Origin: Brevundimonas sp. UBA4609
Lineage (GTDB): Bacteria > Pseudomonadota > Alphaproteobacteria > Caulobacterales > Caulobacteraceae
Direction: 5' to 3'
NCBI GenBank assembly: GCA_002386585.1
Contig: DGIZ01000133.1
Span: forward strand, 1-6,419
Length of the DNA stretch: 6,419 nt
Shown: positions 1 through 6,419 of the stretch, in pieces
Position numbering within the stretch: the stretch's first letter is position 1
Layout: every line of letters begins with the position of its first letter
Translations under genes and position numbers: made by a program
Notes under the pieces: model-generated
Database searches by the model: none
What the model saw: the letters and a program-made list of their open reading frames with translations, nothing else
What the model was told of the DNA's origin: nothing

Positions 1-1566
<1,566 letters not shown>

Positions 1567-1602
1567 GGGGGCGCATATAGCGACTGACCGCCGCTTCGGC
1601 CA
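1567..1602 (-). promoter_or_regulatory. Predicted uup promoter, leaderless type
   Basis: Read on the minus strand, GCTATATG (1581 to 1574) matches the recalled Caulobacter -10 consensus GCTANAWC at all but the last base. It ends 7 nt before the uup ATG, so transcription would start at or next to the start codon. The -35 is poor: TGGCCG at 1602-1597, 17 nt upstream. No ribosome binding site is visible in between. The call is inferred from motif and spacing only. Confidence 0.4.
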
Positions 1603-1608
1603 TCGGCG

Positions 1609-1637
1609 TTGACGCTTCCCTGACGGCGGGCTGTAGT
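1609..1637 (+). promoter_or_regulatory. Predicted promoter of the membrane-protein gene
   Basis: TTGACG (1609-1614) is followed after 17 nt by TGTAGT (1632-1637), four of six matches to TATAAT. Transcription would begin near 1644-1646. That fits either a leaderless message starting at the ATG at 1646, or a short leader carrying the GGAGG at 1654-1658 in front of the ATG at 1664. It lies back to back with the uup promoter in an intergenic stretch of under 100 nt. Confidence 0.45.
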
Positions 1638-1663
1638 CCCGGGCGATGACGACGGAGGGTGGA

Positions 1664-2257
1664 ATGGATCTGAGCGCCTCGGCAAGAGACGGCCGCGCCG
1701 CGAAGAGGGGGCCGGGCCGGGGCTGGTACGCCTTGGCGGCGCTGCCCATGATCTGCGGGTTCGCGGCCATGGGCGCGGTGCTGTTCACGCAACTGCCGAA
1801 GCTGGATGACGGGCTGGAGCAGATCGTCGTGCCGGGCGCGCGCGAACTGCGGCTGGAGCCGGGCCGGCACACGGTCTTTCTGGAGTACCGCAGCGTCGTT
1901 GACGGCCGAGTCTATGCGGTCGATCAAGTGCCAGGTCTGGCCGTTCATGTCGAGGCGGCTGACGGCGCGCCGGTGGCGGTGAGCGCGCCCATGGGAAGCT
2001 CCACCTATTCAATCGGCGGACGTCAGGGCGAGGCGATCAATGTGTTCAGCGTCGAACGGGCCGGAACCTACAGGATCTCGGCCGACTATGACGCGCAGGT
2101 CGGGCCGCAGACGGTGATCGCCGTGGGACAGGGCTTCATGGGGCAGTTGTTCGCCACGGTCTTCCTGGGGCTGGGGGCTGTCTTCCTGGGCATGATCCTG
2201 ACGGTGGCGACTGTGGTCGGGGTCTATCTGGCGCGGCGGAGAGCGAGACAGGCCTGA
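1664..2257 (+). CDS. Small two-span membrane protein, unknown function
   Basis: I do not recognise this family. The 197-residue product has a basic N-terminus (several Arg/Lys before residue 20), a hydrophobic span at about 21-42, a soluble region at about 45-160, a second long span at about 162-189 and an Arg-rich tail (RRRARQA). The positive-inside rule puts both ends in the cytoplasm and the middle region in the periplasm. The middle region has alternating hydrophobic residues and the phrases LEPGRHTVFLEYRS and GTYRISADYDAQ, suggesting a beta-sandwich. It has no cysteines or obvious catalytic motif. The start at 1664 is chosen because GGAGG (1654-1658) lies 5 nt upstream. An in-frame ATG at 1646 would add six residues (MTTEGG) and fits a leaderless reading of the promoter, so the start is uncertain. 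It is divergent from uup, and no role follows from context. Confidence 0.8.
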   Translation: MDLSASARDGRAAKRGPGRGWYALAALPMICGFAAMGAVLFTQLPKLDDGLEQIVVPGARELRLEPGRHTVFLEYRSVVDGRVYAVDQVPGLAVHVEAADGAPVAVSAPMGSSTYSIGGRQGEAINVFSVERAGTYRISADYDAQVGPQTVIAVGQGFMGQLFATVFLGLGAVFLGMILTVATVVGVYLARRRARQA

Positions 2258-2267
2258 GCAAGTCTCG
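2244..2267 (+). terminator. Weak hairpin over the stop codon of the membrane-protein gene
   Basis: CGAGAC (2244-2249) and GTCTCG (2262-2267) form a perfect 6-bp inverted repeat around the TGA stop at 2255-2257. There is no T-run after it, so it is at best a weak terminator or RNA-stabilising hairpin, and could be chance. Confidence 0.2.
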
Positions 2268-2269
2268 GC

Positions 2270-2297
2270 TTGACGCATACCGTCCAGTTGGTATGTA
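2270..2297 (+). promoter_or_regulatory. Predicted promoter of the tetR-SMR operon
   Basis: TTGACG (2270-2275), a 16-nt spacer and TATGTA (2292-2297) form a plausible promoter. The -10 matches the consensus only moderately. The -10 ends 7 nt before the ATG at 2305 and no Shine-Dalgarno is present, so the message is probably leaderless. The operator palindrome fills the spacer. Confidence 0.5.
2276..2295. promoter_or_regulatory. Predicted TetR operator palindrome
   Basis: CATACC (2276-2281) and GGTATG (2290-2295) are perfect inverted 6-bp arms separated by 8 nt, giving a 20-bp two-fold-symmetric site of the size usual for TetR-family dimers. It lies between the -35 and -10 hexamers and overlaps the -10, where bound repressor would block RNA polymerase. 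It is immediately upstream of the tetR gene, so autorepression together with control of the downstream pump is the natural reading. Binding itself is inferred. Confidence 0.65.
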
Positions 2298-2304
2298 AAG
2301 CGTC

Positions 2305-2895
2305 ATGGACACGCAGACCCTCCGCCGCACGCCCGAAGACACCCGCCGCCAGATCATCGAGGCGGCCATCGAACTCGCCGCCGAAGAGGGGGCGATGGCG
2401 GTGACGCTGGACGCCGTGGTGGCGCGGCTGCCGTTCAGCAAGGGCGCCTTACTGCATCACTTTCCGAACAAACTGGCCCTGCTGGAAGGGGTGATCGACT
2501 ATCTCGCCACCGAGATGGCGGCCGCGGTGCTGGCCGAGGCGGCGCGCGACCCCAATCCCTATGGCCGCAACGCCCGGGCCTATCTGCGGGCGGTCGTCAA
2601 TGAGCCGGCCACGGAGCGGGACGTCAGTATCGGTCGGGCGGCCCTGGCCGCCTGCGCCATAGAGCCGAGCCTGATCCCGCGCTGGCGTGCGGCGATGAAG
2701 ACCCTGGCCGCCGATGACCCGGAAGACCTGGCAGGCAAGGACGACGCCCTGATGCTGCGGCTGATCGCGGACGGTTTGTGGATGACCGACCTGTTCGGCA
2801 CCCATGAGGTGTCGCCGGAGCAGCGCAAGGCTCTGCTGTCGCTGCTGACGCCGGGCAGTCTGTTGACGGACGCCTATGGGGGAGCGGCCGCGTGA
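2305..2895 (+). CDS. TetR-family transcriptional repressor
   Basis: This 196-residue protein (family usual about 190-220) probably represses its own operon, including the efflux pump gene that follows. The N-terminal DNA-binding domain is clear: helix 1 around RRQIIEAAIELAAEEG (15-29), then the helix-turn-helix TLDAVVARLPFSKGALLHHF (34-53) followed by PNKLALLEGV, the standard TetR layout. The remaining ~140 residues are helical, variable and presumably bind the inducer and dimerise; no ligand can be read from them. The start is the ATG at 2305, 7 nt after the predicted -10, with no ribosome binding site. The TGA stop overlaps the GTG of the SMR gene by 4 nt (GTGA), a sign of translational coupling. 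The palindrome at 2276-2295 is the likely target. Ligands are probably cationic drugs or dyes, inferred from the partner gene. Confidence 0.92.
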   Translation: MDTQTLRRTPEDTRRQIIEAAIELAAEEGAMAVTLDAVVARLPFSKGALLHHFPNKLALLEGVIDYLATEMAAAVLAEAARDPNPYGRNARAYLRAVVNEPATERDVSIGRAALAACAIEPSLIPRWRAAMKTLAADDPEDLAGKDDALMLRLIADGLWMTDLFGTHEVSPEQRKALLSLLTPGSLLTDAYGGAAA

Positions 2896-3230
2896 ACCCG
2901 ACCACCTGGCTGGCCCTGCTGGGCGCCATCGGCTTCGAGGTGATGGGGACGACCCTGTTGCAGCAGTCGCAGCAGTTCACCAGGCCCTGGCCCACGGCGG
3001 GCCTGGCGGTGTGTTACGGCGTCGCCTTCTATCTGTTGACCCTGGCGCTGAAACAGATGCCGGTGGGGCTGGCCTACGCCATCTGGAGCGGGTTGGGGGT
3101 GGTGCTGATCTCGGTGATCGGCCTGTTCCTGTTCAAGCAGAAGCTGGACGCGCCCGCGATCATCGGCCTGGCGCTGATCATCGGCGGGGTGGTGGTGATC
3201 AACGTCTTCTCCAAGAGCGTGACGCACTAG
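2892..3230 (+). CDS. emrE: EmrE/QacE-type small multidrug resistance pump
   Basis: SMR proteins are four-helix inner-membrane antiporters that work as dimers and export cationic drugs in exchange for protons. The 112-residue product aligns with EmrE from memory along its whole length with a constant offset of two. Glu16 (EmrE Glu14, the proton and substrate site) lies in GFEVMGTTLL; Tyr42, Tyr62 and Trp65 match EmrE Tyr40, Tyr60 and Trp63; AYAIWSG and the ending VINVFSKS are preserved. The GTTL segment after the Glu points to the Qac (drug) subtype, unlike Gdx/SugE guanidinium exporters. EmrE's K22 and E25 are Gln24 and Gln27 here. It starts with GTG, overlapping the tetR stop by 4 nt, with GGGGGAG (2878-2884) 7 nt upstream as ribosome binding site. 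It is co-transcribed with tetR and probably derepressed by substrates. The exact substrate range cannot be read. Confidence 0.93.
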   Translation: MNPTTWLALLGAIGFEVMGTTLLQQSQQFTRPWPTAGLAVCYGVAFYLLTLALKQMPVGLAYAIWSGLGVVLISVIGLFLFKQKLDAPAIIGLALIIGGVVVINVFSKSVTH

Positions 3231-3234
3231 GCAG

Positions 3235-3253
3235 AGGGCGACAGATGCGCCCT
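3235..3253 (+). terminator. Short hairpin after the SMR gene
   Basis: AGGGCG (3235-3240) and CGCCCT (3248-3253) form a perfect 6-bp stem with a 7-nt loop, 5 nt after the SMR stop codon. No T-run follows, so a rho-independent terminator is doubtful; it may only protect the mRNA 3' end. It overlaps the predicted ycgN -35, so an operator role is equally possible. Confidence 0.25.
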
Positions 3254-3266
3254 GGAGGGGTATAGG
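3238..3266 (+). promoter_or_regulatory. Predicted ycgN promoter, leaderless type
   Basis: GCGACA (3238-3243), a 17-nt spacer and TATAGG (3261-3266) resemble a promoter, each hexamer with four of six consensus matches. The -10 ends 8 nt before the ycgN ATG at 3275, implying a leaderless start. A GGAGGGG at 3254-3260 is 14 nt from the ATG, too far for a normal ribosome binding site, so it does not decide the start. Read-through from the SMR gene 44 nt upstream is also possible. Confidence 0.35.
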
Positions 3267-3274
3267 GCGCGGCC

Positions 3275-3760
3275 ATGAAATCCACGCCTGCCAAGCCGTT
3301 CTGGGAAACCAAGACGCTCGCCGAGATGTCTCCGGCCGAGTGGGAGAGCCTGTGCGACGGCTGCGGCCTGTGCTGCGTCATCCGTTTCGAGGATGAGGAC
3401 ACGGGCCAGATCATTCCGACGCACGTCCACTGCAAGCTGTTCGACCCGGACCGCTGCACCTGCACCGATTACGCCCAGCGCCAGGCCGAGGTGCCGGACT
3501 GCGTGCAACTGACGCCGGACAATATCGAACGGCTGAAGTGGATGCCCCTGTCGTGCGCCTATCGCCGATTGCACGAGGGACGGCCGCTGGCCTGGTGGCA
3601 TCCGCTGGTGTCGGGCGACCCGGAGACGGTGCACGCGGCGGGGGTGTCGGTGCGCCGCCAGACGGTGTGCGAGACGGCGCTGAGGGAGGCCGAGGACGCT
3701 CTCGATTTCGAGGCGCCGGAGTGGATGGCCGAGCGGGGAACGCAGCCTCGGCCCGCCTAA
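3275..3760 (+). CDS. ycgN: YcgN-family cysteine-cluster protein (UPF0260)
   Basis: This 161-residue soluble protein belongs to the YcgN/YkgJ group, which carries a conserved cysteine cluster thought to bind zinc or an iron-sulfur centre; the biochemical role is not established. The N-terminal part closely follows E. coli YcgN as I recall it: [27 protein letters not shown], then DEDTG, PDC, a CAYR motif and AWHPL. Cysteines lie at 27, 30, 33, 34, 53, 61, 63, 76 and 94, with an additional one at 132. There is no signal peptide or membrane span, so it is cytoplasmic. The ATG at 3275 is the only sensible start because an in-frame TAG lies at 3263-3265 just upstream. The C-terminal 30 residues are acidic and variable. 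It shares strand with tetR-SMR (44-nt gap) but has its own promoter-like sequence and no evident functional tie. Confidence 0.93.
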   Translation: MKSTPAKPFWETKTLAEMSPAEWESLCDGCGLCCVIRFEDEDTGQIIPTHVHCKLFDPDRCTCTDYAQRQAEVPDCVQLTPDNIERLKWMPLSCAYRRLHEGRPLAWWHPLVSGDPETVHAAGVSVRRQTVCETALREAEDALDFEAPEWMAERGTQPRPA

Positions 3761-3795
3761 CCAGGGTCTGCTAACGAATATTTCGGGGTTAGGCG
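3754..3795. promoter_or_regulatory. Nested palindrome between ycgN and the kinase gene
   Basis: CGCCTAACC (3754-3762) and GGTTAGGCG (3787-3795) are perfect 9-bp inverted arms with a 24-nt spacer. Inside lies a second symmetric element, CGAA-TAT-TTCG (3775-3785), in the most AT-rich patch of the area. The left arm covers the ycgN TAA stop (3758-3760). No T-run follows, so a classical terminator is unlikely. It could be an operator ahead of the kinase gene or an mRNA hairpin; I do not recognise the protein that would bind it. Confidence 0.4.
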
Positions 3796-3828
3796 CGACA
3801 AGGAACAACCGAGCGGGGGGAACGCGAG

Positions 3829-6237
3829 TTGTCATTCACCAAGAGCATAGAGGCGTTGGAAGGCCCGGGCGGGCCGTTTCAGCGCCTGGTGGATTTCGCC
3901 GCGACCCTGTTCGATTGCCGGGCGGCGGTGGTGACCCTGCTGACCGAGCGGGACGCGGTCATCCGCTCGAGCGCGGGCGTGTGCATGCAGCGCATTCCGC
4001 AGGAGGACAGCCTGGCGCCCATCGTGACGGCGATGGGCCCGGGGGCCACGCTGGTGTCGACCGATCCCCGGGGCGACCCCCGTCTGAAGAACCACGCCCT
4101 CGTCCGCAAGACGCCGCATCTGAGGTTCGTCGTGGTCGCGACCCTGTGCCATCCGGCCGGGCGGCCGGTCGGCGCCTTCAGCGTCCTGGACGACCGGGAG
4201 CGGCCGGAGCCGACCTCGAAGCAGATGGAGCAGCTGGCCAGTCTGGTGGGCATGGCCGAGGACATCATCGCCGGTCTGGACGCCGCGCGCATCCGGGACG
4301 AGCGGCTGGAGACGCTGCGCCTGGTCGAGCAGATGTCGGGCGTCGGCCACTTGCGGCTGGACCGGAAGCGGCGGGTGATGGAATGGTCCGATGAGGTCTA
4401 TCGCATTCACGGCGTCGAACGCGGCCGGTTCGTCACGGATCTGGACCAGACGCTGGCCTTCTATGGGGAAGAGGACAAGGCGCGGCTGGGCGAGCTGATC
4501 GAGACGGCCCTGACCGAGGGCCGTCCCTATATGGCCAAGCTGACCCTGATCCGGGCCGACGGCGAGGAGCGGCGTGTTCTGACCCACGCCGAGACCGAGC
4601 GCGGAGAGGACGGCCAGGTCTCGGCCATCTTCGGCGTCTTCCAGGACGTGACCGACCAGGAGAAGGTGCTGGAGCGGGCGCGCCGCGACGAGGGGCGTTA
4701 TCGCCTGCTGGCCGAGAACGTCGGCGACGTCATCACCCGCGTGAAGATGGACGGGTCGAGCAAATACATCTCGCCTGCGATCAAGCAGCTTCTGGGCTGG
4801 ACGCTGGAGGAGATGAGCGGCCAGTCGACCGACTATGTGCACCCTGAGGACAAGCACCTGGTCCTCAAGGCCATCGGCGAGGCGGTGAAGACCGGAACGC
4901 CCACCCGCCTGGAGCATCGCGCGGTGCACCGGGACGGCCATACGGTCTGGGTGGAATGCACCTTCAAGGCGCTGAAGGACGAGCACGGCCACGTGGACGA
5001 CGTGGTGGTGGTGATCCGCGACATGACCCAGCGCAAGCTGCTGGAGGACGAGGTCATCGAGGCCAAGGAGCGCGCCGAGAAGGCGGCCCGGGCCAAGAGC
5101 GAATTCCTGGCCAATATGAGCCATGAACTGCGGACGCCGCTGACCAGCGTCATCGGCTTCTCGGGTCTGCTGCACGGTTCGGAGCACCTGCCGCCGGAAG
5201 AGCGCATCTATGTCGAGCGCATCGCCACGGCGTCGGAGGCCCTGCTGGGCGTCATCAACGACATCCTCGACTATTCCAAGCTGGAAGCCGACGCCATCGA
5301 GATGGACCCCGAGCCGTTCGACACGCGGGCCCTGGTGGACGGCGCCGCCGCCATCATCGAGAGCCAGTGCTCGCTCAAGGGGTTGATCCTGCGCGTCGTG
5401 GTCGCCGCCGACACGCCCGAGCGGCTGACCGGCGACAAGGGGCGGCTGAGGCAGGTGATCCTCAACTTCCTGTCCAATGCGGTGAAGTTCACGGCGCGCG
5501 GCGAGGTGACGCTGGAGCTGGGCGGCCGGTTGGACGAGAACGGCCAATGGCGGATGCGGGCGGCGGTCCGCGACACCGGCATCGGCATTCCGGCCGAGAA
5601 GATCGAGGAGCTGTTCCACCGCTTCACCCAGGCCGACGCCTCGACGACGAGGGTCTATGGCGGGACGGGGCTGGGGCTGGCCATCTCGCGCCGTCTGGTC
5701 GAGCTGATGGGCGGAGAGATCGGCGTCGACAGCACGCCGGGCCAGGGCTCGACCTTCTGGTTCGAGGCGCCGTTGGCCGTGGCCGCAGCCGGTGACCAGG
5801 TGATCGAGACACGTCAGGGACGAGCGGCCGAGCAAACGATCCGGGGCCGGGTGCTGATGGCCGACGACGCGGCGGCCAACCGCGAACTGGTCAGCGCCAT
5901 CCTGCGGAATCTGGGGCTGGAGATCGACACGGTCGCCGACGGCGCGGAGGCGGTCCATGCGGTCCAGTCGGGCGCCTACGACCTGGTGCTGATGGACGTG
6001 CATATGCCGGTCATGGACGGGCTGAAGGCGACCCGCGAAATTCGCCGGATGCAGGCGGGGAGCGGGCGCCGGACGCCGATTCTGGCCCTGACCGCCAACG
6101 TCCAGGCCGAGCAGGTTACGCGCTGCCTGGAGGCGGGCATGGACGGCCATCTGGCCAAACCCATCCAGATCGCGGAGCTGGCCGCGGCCCTGACCCGGTG
6201 GCTGTCGGGCGGCGATCCGGCGGCGATGGCGGTCTAG
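3829..6237 (+). CDS. Soluble hybrid histidine kinase, GAF-PAS-PAS-HisKA-HATPase-REC
   Basis: This 802-residue sensor kinase would autophosphorylate a histidine and pass the phosphate to its own receiver domain. Order: GAF (about 10-150), PAS 1 (about 168-278), PAS 2 (about 289-402), a short coiled coil, HisKA with H-box SHELRTPL (phospho-acceptor His432), HATPase_c with N-box NFLSN (546-550), G1 DTGIGI (from 582) and GGTGLGL (611-617), then REC (about 675-795) with acidic pair Asp679/Asp680, phospho-acceptor Asp723, Thr755 and Lys777. All catalytic residues are present. No signal peptide or membrane span is visible, so it is cytoplasmic and senses an internal cue. No HPt domain, DNA-binding output or partner regulator is in the window, so a phosphotransferase elsewhere is expected. 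TTG at 3829 is the assumed start: an in-frame TAG lies at 3790-3792, the frame has no ATG or GTG before it, and later starts would cut into the GAF domain. The G-run at 3815-3820 is a weak ribosome binding site. Confidence 0.93.
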   Translation: MSFTKSIEALEGPGGPFQRLVDFAATLFDCRAAVVTLLTERDAVIRSSAGVCMQRIPQEDSLAPIVTAMGPGATLVSTDPRGDPRLKNHALVRKTPHLRFVVVATLCHPAGRPVGAFSVLDDRERPEPTSKQMEQLASLVGMAEDIIAGLDAARIRDERLETLRLVEQMSGVGHLRLDRKRRVMEWSDEVYRIHGVERGRFVTDLDQTLAFYGEEDKARLGELIETALTEGRPYMAKLTLIRADGEERRVLTHAETERGEDGQVSAIFGVFQDVTDQEKVLERARRDEGRYRLLAENVGDVITRVKMDGSSKYISPAIKQLLGWTLEEMSGQSTDYVHPEDKHLVLKAIGEAVKTGTPTRLEHRAVHRDGHTVWVECTFKALKDEHGHVDDVVVVIRDMTQRKLLEDEVIEAKERAEKAARAKSEFLANMSHELRTPLTSVIGFSGLLHGSEHLPPEERIYVERIATASEALLGVINDILDYSKLEADAIEMDPEPFDTRALVDGAAAIIESQCSLKGLILRVVVAADTPERLTGDKGRLRQVILNFLSNAVKFTARGEVTLELGGRLDENGQWRMRAAVRDTGIGIPAEKIEELFHRFTQADASTTRVYGGTGLGLAISRRLVELMGGEIGVDSTPGQGSTFWFEAPLAVAAAGDQVIETRQGRAAEQTIRGRVLMADDAAANRELVSAILRNLGLEIDTVADGAEAVHAVQSGAYDLVLMDVHMPVMDGLKATREIRRMQAGSGRRTPILALTANVQAEQVTRCLEAGMDGHLAKPIQIAELAAALTRWLSGGDPAAMAV

Positions 6238-6264
6238 GCCGCGAGGAATAGGATATTATGCCTC

Positions 6265-6419
6265 TCTCCCTCCCCTTCATGGGGAGGGTGGTCGACGCGA
6301 AGCGGCGACCGGGTGGGGAGGGCCAACCGAATACGACGCTCGGTGCTTGAACAGTCCCGCCGCCCCCACCCGGCCTCGCCTTTCAGGCTCAGCCACCCTC
6401 CCCATGAAGGGGAGGGAGA
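6265..6419. repeat. Paired inverted GC-rich palindromic intergenic repeat, cut at right edge
   Basis: Two copies of one repeat unit face each other. The outer arms, 6265-6291 and 6393-6419, are perfect 27-bp inverted repeats. Each arm holds its own hairpin CCCTCCCC-5 nt-GGGGAGGG (6268-6288 and 6396-6416). Inner arms CCGGGTGGGG (6309-6318) and CCCCACCCGG (6364-6373) are also perfect. The stretches between arms differ: the left has GGTCG-a-CGC-gaa-GCG-g-CGACC, a small hairpin with one mismatch; the right has GCCT-TTC-AGGC. The central 45 nt (6319-6363) are unique. The unit resembles interspersed palindromic repeats I recall from Caulobacterales intergenic regions. It starts 27 nt after the kinase stop, so it may end or protect that transcript. 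The right arm reaches the last base and may extend further. Confidence 0.8.

Noticed and set aside
3802..3831. GGAAC motifs (3802-3806 and 3818-3822) as possible general-stress sigma (EcfG-type) promoter -35 boxes
   Set aside because: No CGTT-like -10 occurs at the required 16-17 nt spacing downstream of either.
3832..6150. A 772-codon open frame antisense to the histidine kinase
   Set aside because: It mirrors the kinase gene over its whole length, its product is low-complexity (rich in Arg, Gln, Leu, His) with no motifs, and long antisense frames are expected from high-GC codon use. The plus-strand frame has every kinase and receiver motif.
6268..6288. Rho-independent terminator for the kinase gene
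   Set aside because: The 8-bp GC stem is strong, but no T-run follows. It is better described as part of the repeat; a termination role is only possible.
6258..6350. A 30-codon open frame starting MPLSLPF after the kinase gene, with AGGA just upstream
   Set aside because: Nearly all of it is repeat sequence from the inverted element. Peptides translated from such repeats are a common false annotation, and nothing else supports coding.

Overview
The window is high-GC bacterial DNA with densely packed genes. The product families, the TTGACG-type -35 boxes, the genes lacking a Shine-Dalgarno sequence and the 3'-terminal GC-rich palindromic repeat all point to an alphaproteobacterium, most likely Caulobacterales (a Brevundimonas- or Caulobacter-like genome). 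That placement rests on recalled family features; no search was run.

Layout from left to right. Positions 1-1566 (minus strand) hold most of a Uup-type ABC-F ATPase whose C-terminus runs off the left edge. Diverging from it on the plus strand is a small two-span membrane protein of unknown function (1664-2257). Next is a compact two-gene operon: a TetR-family repressor (2305-2895) overlapping by 4 nt with an EmrE/QacE-type small multidrug resistance pump (2892-3230). A perfect CATACC-N8-GGTATG palindrome lies between the predicted -35 and -10 boxes of this operon, which suggests TetR autorepression and drug-inducible pump expression. A YcgN-family cysteine-cluster protein follows (3275-3760), then a large soluble hybrid histidine kinase with GAF-PAS-PAS-HisKA-HATPase-REC layout (3829-6237). 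The last 155 bases are a long imperfect hairpin made of two inverted copies of a GC-rich intergenic repeat, cut by the right edge of the window.

The only functional unit that can be read directly is tetR-SMR: sensor/repressor, operator and efflux pump. The other genes (translation/ABC-F, Fe-S or metal cluster protein, sensory phosphorelay) look like ordinary chromosomal neighbours with no evident joint pathway. Four of the genes carry a -10-like hexamer only 7-8 nt upstream of an ATG, which suggests leaderless transcripts. I see no mobile element, CRISPR array, tRNA or rRNA, and no strong evidence of an undescribed multi-gene system. The least explained items are the membrane protein, the nested palindrome before the kinase and the paired terminal repeat.
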